Of a DNA stretch of 64,000 bases, positions 1 through 17,600 are shown piece by piece (the first letter of the stretch is position 1; every line of letters starts with the position of its first letter). A model generated the notes under the pieces. That model was not told the origin of the DNA and made no database searches. It saw only the letters and a program-made list of their open reading frames with translations. The translations under genes and the position numbers were made by a program. Origin of the DNA: Lichenostomus cassidix (lineage: Eukaryota; Chordata; Aves; Passeriformes; Meliphagidae); NCBI GenBank assembly GCA_008360975.2, contig CM039211.1, positions 22,416,943 to 22,480,942 of the forward strand. The letters run 5' to 3'.

Positions 1-5496
<5,496 letters not shown>

Positions 5497-6875
5497 TTAA
5501 CTTTAGTACATCATTAACAAAACTTGTTATAATTCCAATTTAAATTATCATAGTTTTCTATGCTGCCAAAGACCACTAAAGAAAGAAAAAATATGCCATC
5601 TCAGAAAATGACATTACATCACTGTGAAAGGAAACATAACTCTGGTTAAGACAAAAAGAATTTTTTAATTCACTATATTTAAAACTGCACATGAAACTGA
5701 ATTTTCACCCATTATTTACTATGAATTCCTCATTTTTTAAAAATTGTAATCTTTGGTTAAAAAGAAGTCCGGACCCATTAAGTCTTGTCTGTTCAAAATC
5801 AATTGTTTACTCTAAGTTCATAAAATCGTGAAGTATTTAAGTGTTTCCTGAATGGATATCTAAACTACAAATTAAAAATATTTCCTAAGATGCAGTGTCA
5901 AGGCTGCACAACAGCATGTCCATGCTTCAGCCAAGGCGTTATTTTAGCTTCTGTAGAGCTTTCTTCGAGGCACCAATACTGATCAATGTAAGATGCAAAA
6001 CCACATGAGAAGGTGCACAAAGACTCAAAAAGATATCTCATGGTGAAAATATGAAAAGTAATAACCAGCAAATATCAGAGTAGCCCAGGCAGGCAGATGA
6101 TGTCCACCAGTAGCTGAAAATTAAATGCACATTTTGGTTGTTGCACAATCAAGGCCTTCAACTTGCCCACTGGAACAAAGGTACTGTAACATTTCATACT
6201 GTTTAGCAAATTATGTGTCTGATTATTTACTAAATAAATAGTTCATCAGTACTTGTCACTATTTGAGAGTAGAGGTATGCAATAATTTGCAAATAGACAA
6301 CATTTTTTGGAGAGGAACATAACCCATATGTACAAAGAAGATACAATGTCAGTGACAGAAGACCTTCAGATCACGTCAACTATAGTTTGAATCTAAAGAA
6401 GGCTGTTCAATAAACAGGTAAAAGGAAAAAAAAGAAATTTGCAGAATTTTAAAAATTAGGTTATTCAAAAATAATGGGTGAGGAGGCAAAGTACACAATG
6501 TGTTCCCTAATGTAAGAAAGGTATTTTTGGCATATTAAACACTATATACACAGCCAAAAACCGACTCATCTGCACTGCTCTCAACCCCCTTCCTACTTTT
6601 AAGAGTTTAAAAATACAAGCTTGATTTCCCTGTATGTGCTTTTAGCAATCAAAAAGACACTCTACATCCTCCTCACAATACATTCAGTTTGTTTTTCAGA
6701 AAATTGCCCACTTGCAACTGTTTAGAGAAGTGATAACCACAAATTAACTTCACTGCAGTTAAACTGATACTAAAAGAAATAAGCGAACAATATTCAGGAA
6801 CACAACAAATGCAAATAAATTTCTGTCTTTGTGGATCTGGCTTTTACCCCTTACGTTCTCCCTCTTACTACACTG

Positions 6876-7745
6876 GGTGTCAGTGACAAGGTTTTGGCTT
6901 TGGGGGTGGCTGCAAGGATGGTGTCAGCAGGAAGCAGTCAGGGCTGCTCTACAATGTACCCACTGCAGGACACAGCTGAGTTCCCCAGTGAAGCAGGTGG
7001 TGCTTCTGTGAAAGCATAGTTAAGAAACGGCAAAAACGTGGCACAGGCAGTGAGGAGTGAAAGAAAAAAAAATGTGAGAAACGTCACTAGAAGTTCTAAG
7101 GTCAGAGAAGAAGGAGAAGCTGCTCCAGGCACTGGAACAGAGAGGAACCCATGGAGAGGAAGGAGCATGATCAAGGAGGCAATTCCCTGAAGTCTATGGA
7201 GATGACTACTCCAGAGCAAGCTGGATATTTCCTGAGGAAACTCTCACTCACAGAGAGCTCAGACTGCAGCAGATTCTATTTAGAAGAACTAATGTTGGAG
7301 CAAAGAAGTCCCATGTTGGAGCAAATTTACCCTGAAGAGCTTCAGACCATGGAGAGGACCCACCAAGGAGGATAGGAAAAGTGTGAGGAGAAAGGAGTGG
7401 CAGGGAGGAAACATCATGGACAGACTGCCATTCCCCATGCCCCCTGCACCACTCATGGAGGAGAAGACAGAGGAGTTGGGAATGAAGATGTCTAGCCTGG
7501 GGACAGGGTGGTGGGGCAGCATATTTCTTGCCATCCTATTGTACTTTTAAATGTCAATAAATTAAATTAATTTTACTCAAGCTGTGCCTGTTTTGCCAGT
7601 GCCAGTAATTCTTAAGGGATCACCCCATCTTTATTTCAACCCACAAACATTTTTATCTTCTTTTCTCTCCTTGTCTTGTTGAGGAAGGAGAGCAAAAGAG
7701 TGGCTGGGTGGGGGTCTGACAGCTGGCCAAAGTCAAGCCACCACA
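6876..7745 (+). mobile_element. Endogenous retrovirus LTR (avian, old, start uncertain)
   Basis: The order of blocks matches an abundant avian ERV LTR that I recall from songbird genomes. A 5' part carries AAGGTTTTGGCTTTGGGGGT. A purine-rich middle carries repeated ATGGAG and TTGGAGCA phrases (about 7100-7370). Then comes a block around CATTCCCCATGCCCCCTGC (about 7430), a polyadenylation signal AATAAA at 7556-7561, and a 3' end that closes in CCACCACA at 7745. The polyadenylation signal gives plus-strand orientation, antisense to KCNN2. Divergence from the remembered consensus is substantial. No retroviral gene is attached, so it is probably a solo or truncated LTR. The 5' terminus is not clear and I found no target-site duplication, so the start is approximate. 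Confidence 0.75.
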
Positions 7746-10700
7746 TTGACATACAGTTCTTATCTCCACTGCAGCATTATTGAAGACAAAGACATACAGG
7801 GCTGTGTAAAGCTACATAAACACTAAGAGAATTCAATGTATGCACCATGAGCACATACAGTTTCCTTTAGCTGGGGTCACTCTGCAAACTCCAGATATTA
7901 GATATGCAAATTGATACTGGAAGGCAAATTTATGTCTGTCTGTCTATCTTACCAAAACAGTGCAGGTTTGCACTTAGCAAATGCAGTATTTGGTATGAAG
8001 GGCCAAACTTTCAAAGTACTGTAAAGCTCCAGTGCATTTGATTCTTGTGATTAGCCTGCAAATGATGTCAGTCAGATCACAGAAATGTTACACCCGTTAT
8101 GAAGAGATCTAGGTCTTTAAAACACCCAGAATACAGATTAATAGTAACCAGTGTGACTGAAAAAAATATAGATAAGATCATATTTCTCAAATGTTGTGTG
8201 GGTTTACAAAGAAAAGAATAAATTTACAACAGATTTAAATATTTCAATTGTATGATACAAACCAAATACATGTCAAAGTGGCAATGCTACAAAGTTTCAA
8301 AAACTGCTGAAAAAGGAGTGGTCTTTTCCTTCTGTCTTTTTGCATACCCTCTTCAAAAATTTTAAAAAAAATTCTACATGCAGAAAAGCAATTCAAGAAA
8401 AATTATACCTTCAGTACTGTTTCAATTTAAAAGATGAGAACAGAAGAATGTTGAGTTAAACACTGGCACTAAAATTTGATCTTACAATTTTCACAGAAGA
8501 TAATATTATTTTATGACTGAATTTTTTAAAAACATTGAGACATAATTATGGAATATATACTTGATAATATAGTCACATGTCAGCAGAAGAAATCCTAACA
8601 TGCTACATAGAAAGAAATTTCTCTACAGTTCTCAGTGGAGCGTGTTATGCTTACAGACACTGAAGATCCTTGTCAACCTCCATTGACCTTAGCTGTGACA
8701 ATTTCTTCTAAGGGAACTAATATTTTAAAGTGATAATATCTTAAGCTGTCCTATAATGAGACTTTGGAGGTAAAAACATGAAAGGCAGAAAACAAGAGAA
8801 GTCACAAAAGACCACAGATCCAGTACAAACATTTCTATTTCATAACAATATTAACATTTCAGAATCACATTTATGAGGATGATTTTGTTACACCTCTTTG
8901 TCTAGGTTCAAACCATGGTGGATATCAAATACTCCAGAACATGAAGGGTCTCTAACACATACTGTGAACAACAATTAAGTTCAGATATAAAAAAATGACA
9001 TAGAAATTAGTACAGGATTTCATCTACATTTTATATAGTTGCATTTATGCAACATAAGAAGTGCAAGCTTCACTTCTGATTTGGAAGATACAGAGGTATT
9101 TGTGTGTGCCTGTGTGCTTTGCTATGTACATTTCCACTTCAGAAGTGAGGGCCATAAATGAAGGGAAAAGAGAAAGGACAGATGAACAGCACTATTCAAA
9201 GGGTATGTATGCACAGTCTTAGCTGATTTCAGTCAATCTGGCTATTATGACCATGCATTAATTTCAAGATACTACTCCCATCTGAATGGGGAATGATGCT
9301 AGCAATAAAAAGAGAATGTAATAAAAGAATGATCAAACTTTCCGACAGATTTGAGTCCTGCACCTCACAGAGAAGGACAAACTTCAGTCAAGGTCACAGA
9401 TGTTAGGCCCATTCATCATTTTCAAATTTCTTGTAATTATTCAGTGTTAAAATCTAATGCAAGTGCTTCATCAGTGTACCAAAAAGATCTTCAAACACAG
9501 AACTCTCATATACCTTTACTATATCTCCACTTAGTGTGAAAAATTCTGAAGTTATTTTCACCTGGAATTATGTAGTGTATTTCTAGCATGTCACATGTGA
9601 ATGTAAGACATGCAATCAATCCTTAGCTTCAAATAAAATTGGTATTTGTAATACACACATTAGAGACATAAAAATAAATGCTATGGATATTTATATAGGT
9701 ATGCTTACACTCACCTAACACTTGTGTGTTACAGTGCTACCTTCATGTAATACTAGGTTATATGAAAAAAGAGAAAGATAAAAAAAAAAGAGAAAGACAT
9801 TCTAAATAGACACATTGCACACAATAACAAATTGGATCAGAGACTCCCTGAAGGAGAAACAAAAGAGAAACAAAAGGAGAGAAGCTAATTTTCTAAATGT
9901 TAGTGAATGAAAAGAACACGGAAACTAGTTGTGTTCTTAAAATATCTTTACTGGCAAAAGAACAAACCTGAGAACTGTATCTCTACCCTACTGTAATACT
10001 CTGGAGATACATTAATACAGGAGTAAAAAGAAAGCAATAAAGAGTATAAAGTGGCATCAGCTGTAGTCCTGGAAGCATTCCTTGGAGAAAGGAAATCAAC
10101 TTTACTTACAGGCAAATTGTTGCAATTGTTTAATTTAAGAATCCAAATTAAAAATGGTTAAATACTGGAGTCACTTAAACCTTATAAAAGTACTGACAGG
10201 ACTAGGCTTTAGAGTAGCAAAATACAGCTTCTGGAATTCATGACTTACCAAAATTTTTGACTCTGTATTTTTCTGTAGTTTGTAATATCCAAAATATCAT
10301 TTACACAATCAAAAAAAGAAAAACATTATGGTAGAGGAAGAAGATACTGCTTTTGCCTCACGACTGCAAACAGCCAAGTTATTGTCCCACAGCACCTCAT
10401 TAAGTAAAAATAATTTAAAACCATTTTCAAGTCATGACGGGATATTGTTATCTTAAGCCTTTAGCACACTTGTCTTTAACTAGGAGATGGAAATTACTTT
10501 CTTACATCATCAGGAGTCATGTAATCAAATGGTGTGTAAACTACCTAAAGGCCTGTTGACCTTGGTGATCAAATAATATCCTTTTTTCCAAAATGACATG
10601 AGGGATTGGCTATCCTGTATTTGCCAGAATGCTTCCCACATTCAGAATTAAAACCAAACTTTTTAGTAGGTCATGAGAAATTGATCCACAAGGTGTTGTG

Positions 10701-12019
10701 GGTATAGCTATCTGCCAAATGAAACATGCTTAGTTCATTAAAATGAGGAAGTCAGACTGCTCTATTATTTATACATGTACACATGCATATTCCTCTCCCG
10801 AATACAAACATCCCAATTAAAACAGAACATGTTAAAAGTCTGGTACTTAGTTTCAGCAAAAAAATTATTATTTGCATAGCTCATATAAATTTGACACCTC
10901 TGTGCAAAATTAGTTTTTTATAATGATTAATATTTTGCTGTAAACAAATCACATATGTAAAACAAACTTCATGTTAATGTGTCCTAGTGGCTAAACAGGC
11001 CCAAAATACTTCTCTCAAATACTGCATATAAATGTTGTCATTTCAGGAAGGGATGTGTCAAAGAGGCTCAGAGCATTTATAGCCTTAGTGAATTATATTT
11101 TCAGAAGTGCAGTACCAAAACTTTCACATTAAAATACATCTGAACAGTACATGTTGGTTACTTTGACAGGTCAGATGTCACCACAACTATTTCAAAAAAC
11201 AGATGTGTGTTAAACAATGCTCTTACCAGATTTGTCTGTGACTCTTTTTAATACCTATCCCTCATATTATTATAAAAAGATGGACATTTGTTATAAAGAA
11301 TGGAATTTATAATCAACTGAAGTAACATAGGGTTAAATTCTGCATGAGCAGACAAAGTTAAATTCCACCTACCCACATTTCCCTTCTGGTTTAATCCACA
11401 CACTGACAGTATTCTTTTTAGCTTTCTCTCTCTAAAGATATTCAGAAGCATTCCTCAATATTCTTAAATGGTACGGGACAGATTTTCAGCTGTACTCTTC
11501 ATCCCAAACTATGAAATAGTTTAACACCCCCTCCTCCCCCCCACCAGCCTACAGTGCAAAAAGACCATTATAGCACTCAGAAATTGCTGGGATGTACATA
11601 ATTTCACTTTGTAAGGTCTCTCCATATATATGTATGTGCTCCAGGCACACAAAGAAGGTGAGATACTCCTGAAAATGCCATTACTTTCTATGCAGGTAAT
11701 AATACTAAGAATTTAAATACAAGGATTACAAAGGAAAAGAAAAATAGAAAAGACATTCCAAAATACCAGGATTTCTTTCCCAATGCTACAGAGAGAAACC
11801 CCCTGAGAGAAGCATACTTATGGACTGAAGTAATAAATCATCTAAAGCTTATAAATATATTAAAAAATCAAAGTAATTAGCTAATTAGATTACTATTACT
11901 AATAGATTGTAAACAAAATTAATATAAAACCTATTTTTTTCACTTTCATTATTAAAAATATATTTTGTGAGACAATCTCGTAGTATAATTGTGTTTGGAG
12001 CCTTGCTCGAACAATCACA

Positions 12020-12054
12020 GTTGATTGTTACAGATCCTCAGATCTGTAATCAAC
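12020..12054. repeat. Inverted repeat, hairpin with 3-nt bulge
   Basis: The left arm (12020-12036) reads GTTGATT, then GTT, then ACAGATC. The right arm (12041-12054) reads GATCTGT then AATCAAC. The arms pair over 14 bp with the internal GTT bulged out, and the loop is CTCA. It lies inside KCNN2 intron 2, so it would fold in the pre-mRNA. No function is implied by the sequence. Confidence 0.7.
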
Positions 12055-12494
12055 AGAGAGGTATTTATTTACATGAATTTTTATGAAACTTTGAACAAAT
12101 CAGAGCTCCATAAACAAAAGTCCACCACTCAGGGTTACTGTACTAATTTGGGATATCCAGCAGGATAACCATTAAGTGACTCAATTGAATTGACTGAAAC
12201 AGGAGTTTGTACTAGTCACTGTCTATGAAAGGTATTTCTTCATTTTAACAATACTCTTATTTAACAGCTATTTCATTATACCAAAGTTTCAGATCCTACC
12301 CACTCTGCTGCTTCAAACACAGTCAGAATAAGCTCCTTAAGTTACCATATGTAGAAGGCTTCCATCCAGCATCAGAAGTTTCCAAAAACTCTTGTGCTCA
12401 GGTTTGAAAATCAATAATGTTCTCCAGGTGAATGCAGAAGTAGCATGATTTAAGAAAGCTCTGGATATCAGTTAAGTGCAAGAAGAATAACGGA

Positions 12495-12945
12495 GATGGA
12501 ACAAAACTGGGGCAGTGGCTGATACACCTCAAGCTTGTGCTGCCATTCAGCAGGATCTTGACAGACTGGAGAGTTGGCCAGAGAAACACAGTGGGCAAAT
12601 GTAGGGTGTTGCACCTTGGGAGGAAAAACCTCAAGCACTGACCTACTGGAGAGCAGCTCTGTGGAGAAGGACCTGGGAGTCTTGGTGGATGACATGTCCT
12701 CCATGAGCCAGCAGTGCCATGTGGCCAGGATGGCCAATGGGATTCTGGGCTGCATTAGGAAGAGCACTGCCAGCATGTCAGGGAAGGTGATCCTGCCCTT
12801 CTGCTCAGGCCTGAGGAGGCCACATCTGGAGTGCTGTGTTAAATTCTGGTCTCCTCAGTAAAAGAGAGACAAGCAGCTACTGGAGAAGGTCCTCCCAGGA
12901 GGCCACAAAATGATGAGGGGTCTGGAGCATCTCTGAGGACAGAGC
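12495..12945 (+). mobile_element. CR1 LINE fragment, C-terminal reverse-transcriptase end
   Basis: The DNA follows the avian CR1 ORF2 end closely, from the phrase around GGGCAGTGGCTGATACACCT to the phrase around GGTCTGGAGCATCTCTGAGG. In the plus frame, about 12640-12861 encodes a recognisable C-terminal peptide with KDLGVLVDDM, GILGCIRKS, VILPFCSGLRRPHLECC and FWSPQ. These are the usual CR1 blocks just downstream of the RT core. The frame is open only in part and meets a stop at about 12859 (CAGTAA, where family members usually carry a sense codon), and the 3' end of the element is missing. It is a dead 5'-truncated copy sitting antisense in KCNN2 intron 2. Confidence 0.92.
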
Positions 12946-13420
12946 AAGGTTATTTGGATGTAGCCAGCCCTTCAGAAACCTATCAGCATGCAACCTAATC
13001 TAGCCACACCACATCTTGTTTTGAGCTCAGCTTCCACCAGCTGTCAATCTGCACTGCCCTGAGCTTTTGCTGGCCTGCTCTGGAGCACTCTCCCCGCTAA
13101 AAGAGTGCACCACAACATCAACTGTGCCAGCTTTATTACATCTAAAAGGGGAAAGTTGCAAAGTAAATGGATTGCTTAGGTCTACTTTAACAAATACAAA
13201 AAAATGACCGCACTGAAAAAACAACCATGCTAATAAAAAAATCTCTAACAACAACAACAAAAAAATCTCTTCAAAAATTTCTTCTGCTCTTTTACATCTG
13301 CTTACTCTACTACACTGAACTTGGTAGTAAAAGGATGGAAACACTGAAATCAAAGTAAGGGACAATTTTAGCTTTGCATTGAAGTGGCAGTTCCAAAACT
13401 TTGTATATGAAGAACACAGC

Positions 13421-13460
13421 ACATCTTCCTTCAAAATAACTGAAGGAAGATGTTATTTTG
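13421..13460. repeat. Two interlocking inverted repeats (X-Y-X'-Y')
   Basis: A perfect 13-bp stem joins ACATCTTCCTTCA (13421-13433) to TGAAGGAAGATGT (13441-13453) across a 7-nt loop. An overlapping 9-bp stem joins CAAAATAAC (13432-13440) to GTTATTTTG (13452-13460) across an 11-nt loop. The loop of the first hairpin is part of an arm of the second. The order of the arms is therefore that of an H-type pseudoknot, or of two alternative hairpins. It lies in KCNN2 intron 2. Function is unknown. Confidence 0.75.
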
Positions 13461-16400
13461 CAGAACTGACTTATAGAACGTATTATTAAAAAACACAGCT
13501 GTTTGTGCTATGTTTTTCTCCATTTTGAGTACCTCAGAAACAAAGTAATTCTAATTCTACATTCTTCTTGCAGATGCAAAAGTAGTTGGGAAGAAATCTA
13601 CATTTCAGTATATTTGTGTTATTAATTTTAAATAATTATTTTACAATTCTTCATTTAGGATTTGTTTTTCTTCATTCACTACTAAAAATAATTTGTTCTA
13701 CAGATCACCGCATGAAGAAAACACCATCTCCCAAAACGACTGCCATCTGCCACTGAGAGAGAAGCCTCACTCTCTTCAGGGCTGATCAGCTTCATTACTC
13801 CTAGGAAAACTGGAACCAATTTAAAAAAGGATGTGTTTTCTGAAGAAATTGGCAATATTTTTGCAAGGGAGACAGAAGTTAAAGGAAGAAACGCTGAATC
13901 TGAGGCTAAATAAGATGAGCTAACTCATTCATTCTGCCAAAGGAATACAACAGTGACTCTAAACATAGGAACTTGTTTTGAAGAAATTATGGGTACCAAG
14001 ACATCATACACACAAGAATATGTCTTCTCAGTTCCTCCTCTAGTGTTTACTTATGACATAAATACTTCAGGCATTTGAGAAAGTTTGAATGTTGTATTTC
14101 TTTTAAATTGATTAATTTTTTATTTAAATAACAATGGATGAGTGTGCCTCTGCACCACAGGAATCACTAAGTCCCTGTAAGTGTTTTTACTGTCTTGGAA
14201 ACACAGTTTAACCCACAACTTCATTCAAGTATATGTTAAAAACAACTCCAAATACAGAAATATAAAATCCAAGTATTTGTTGTCCAAAAATATGACTTAC
14301 TAAAATAAGGGGAAGTATACTGTACAGAAGGAAAAGCAGAATGGAGCTAGAAGTACTTGTATATTTAGAAGTCCTAATAAAACATACTCACGCATTAACT
14401 CCAAGTGTTTAGAGGCATTTGGTCTTATTCAAATATTTCTGCAATTCATCCTGGCAACGAAAATTTTGATGGGGGCAGCAGTCAAGCAGGTATGTACTTA
14501 ATACCTTTTACTCATGCAGGCCTAAAGTGGGCTTCTGGCTGAACGATAAAACACATAATGTCTTCAAACTGCTTCAAAGATTAACTTAAAATATCTTTAA
14601 GTAGGGCGGTTTTCAACATCAGGTTAAATAATAATTGGCACGAATTTCATTACACGTATTTACCTGTATTTCTTAATAGGTAAAATATTGTTTTACTTGA
14701 TCACTACTAATTATGAGTGCAGCTGCTTCCTTATGAAAGAAAAAATGGCCTTAGCCTATGTCTTAGTACACAAAGCTCTTTTTGCTGCCCAATAATTGTT
14801 TGAATGCTACAGCTGCATCTCATCTGTCTGGTTTACAGCAGTTCTCAGGTAAAAGATGCTCTGTCCTCACAGCAAAAGGTTTTTTTAAGATTGCTGGAAA
14901 CCAAATACATGAAACACATTTGTCCTAATTGTGGACAACCTTCTTATCATCCACAATTTAAGCAGAAAATTGCTGTTCAAAATGTTTCAGAAAGCTTTAT
15001 TTTCACAGCCATTATGCTCAACAGGACATATCACAGCAGCAAAAATTCTAATGTCCAGCAGTTAACACAGGACGTTCCCAGTGACAACATACATAAAAAA
15101 GTCACAGGTGAAATGCAAGAATTATTAATTTTGGATGAGCTGACACCTCTCATCACAGGCTGGATATAAAAAAACCAAAAAAAACCTTGTCCATCTTTTG
15201 TGTTTTCCTTCCAAGTGACAAATAGCAGGGGAGAAGAGTGGCCTGCCAGCTGACAGCTACACTGTTAAATTTCTCATCTGACTGTGCTGTATCGTATTCT
15301 GGTGCTGGGAGGTAGACAAGTGTCTGTTCAAATACCGTTGCACATAAACACAGAAAACCAAATATCTTCCTATCTGATAACCAAATCTGAAAATCAGACT
15401 GGCCATGGGTGATCTTCTATCAATATCTTTTTTAAACATTTTACCATTAAACTGTCTTCAAACAATACCAAAGCTGAATGGCAATACATCAGGTCTAGCA
15501 CTGGTCTATCCTACCACATAAAGTTTTAGTTACTCTAAACTATCATACCAGAAAAATTACAACAGAATGCAAATTATTGGCTTTTACCATGAAGCCTAAT
15601 CCTGAATGAGGGCAACAGAACAGGATAAGCTTAGTGGGAAGCCACTTTACCCATGACACTAGTCAGATAAGGATCATGCTCTGTAGCAGCTGCCATGGGG
15701 TACCTTTTCAGTTTTGCTTGAATTTGGATGGATGAGAATTTCTGCTATATCGGCCAGCATCTTACGTAGAGCCCAGGAAAAATTCATGGTAGTATACTAC
15801 AAAGGAATTTACAAAAAAGGAATCCACTACAATCTGGCTATAGCAGCTGCAGGTCAAAATTTCATTCCTACTGCAGAGAGTAGGTCAATGACCTAGGGGA
15901 AGAGGGTTAAGAGAACCCTAGAGCTTATTCATAAATCGATGTCCGTTCAAGAGCTTTTAAGTCCTCCTAAAAAATATCTTAATGATAACAAAGGTGTTGA
16001 GGATCAACTTGTTAACACATAAAAAGATTCTCTAAACTGAAATGATCAAAAGATGCCACTAATTTAGATACTCACAAATACAGATCCTCTTCTGAAGAGA
16101 AAACACTACTCCATTGTGCATGACTGGTGTAAAGAAGATAACTAATACTGTATCAGAAATGCAGTGAGAATAAATTTTGATGGAAACATCATTAAACTTA
16201 GATGCTATCAGTGAATGCTCAGGATCATTACCTCTAGTCATTTTTATTATTTGTTTAAGTAGGAGATAATTTATTTTGTGCTGTCAAGCCACACCTGGAC
16301 ATTCAGTCTTTCTCCAGGTTCCCAGACTGAATTCAGATTCCTTATGTGTGTGGATTTTATGGATGCAATGGTGCAGACAGAATCAAAGTTACTATGCCAT

Positions 16401-17563
16401 TTTTATTTTTAATTAATGAACTGCCTTATTCTCTGGCTGCAACAGATCATATTCTTAAAAGTATAACAACTGTCATATAACAAGAAATACCATTCACGAA
16501 CTAGAATGAATCTTTGTTTAGTTAAGTGATGGGGGATGAAGCATTGCTCCCTGATGCATTAGCCTAGTGAAAGACACCACCATAGGAGGTCATTACAGGG
16601 CAGGTGCAGATGACTGCACATACCTGTAGTAAAGCTGCAGAACTTGCAGAACTATGAAAGATAGAATAAACGATTTTAATAGGAATAAAATGCTTCATCA
16701 TAAAGAATAGTTTCTCATTAGAATACATTGTGGAGCACTGCATTGATTTTACATTTCAGTTTCTGGGACATCTGCTAAAGTAGGCATCTAATTCTTGAAA
16801 GTTATAGGCGTATAGATGGATGGCAATTACAGTGTCTTCTTTAAATGACAAAGGACTGATCTGAGCATAAGAGTACAAGATAGGCAAGCCTGAGCTTCAA
16901 GTCTAGTTACAAAGCCATCCCCACATCACTCCCACAGCACTTGAACTCTTGGTCTCGTTGTTTCCTTTTGTAAAAACACTTTTACATGACAGAAAAAATG
17001 TGAGGACTTGTCCAGGTAATTGCCTTTTGCAATGAAAAACTGTTACAATATAATTACCTGCTACAGAGCTTTTCCTTCTTTTCAGGCTATCTCACACCTA
17101 CTCATCAAACTACAGAACTGATGTATAACTGTTTATGGAAGACACACAGCTACACTCTGAAATACTACAAGGAACACTATTTTTTGCAGAACACAGGTAA
17201 GAAAGCTCAGGAAGCACTTTATACTCAGGTGAAAACAAAAACTATGGATATGAGCCCACATATATTTACTTCCCAATTATTTTTTATTTCAAATATGCCC
17301 TTTTACAGGTTTTGCAAGATGAATTAGACTCAGAGTTACACTTGTACAGCCTCTTAACTCTCTGTGATCCTTGTGGCTCCTGCAGCCTTCAGTAACTTTT
17401 TGATTGTATTCAATTAGAATTCCATTAACAGTTCTGTTGGTCATTCATAAAACACAGAAACCAGCTCTGCCCTATACATCTAGATAACTGTATAGTATTA
17501 GTATGAATAAAAGTTTTGAAGCTGCCACTTTGACAAAAGTTTTTGTTTTAATAAGTTTCTGTA

Positions 17564-17600
17564 CAGAAAAAAAAAAAAAAACAACAAAAACCAAACAACC
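17564..17600 (+). repeat. A-rich run
   Basis: A run of about 18 adenines is followed by ACAACAAAAACCAAACAACC. No retrotransposed gene body was recognised upstream of it, so I list it only as low-complexity DNA in intron 2. Confidence 0.7.

Noticed and set aside
12398..12861. A gene of its own at 12.4-12.9 kb
   Set aside because: The plus-strand peptide is the CR1 reverse-transcriptase C-terminus and the minus-strand frames are its shadow.
14804..15169. 121-codon plus frame with a CPNCGQP motif
   Set aside because: A single zinc-knuckle-like CxxC is not enough. There is no family match, no splice or promoter evidence, and it is antisense in an intron.
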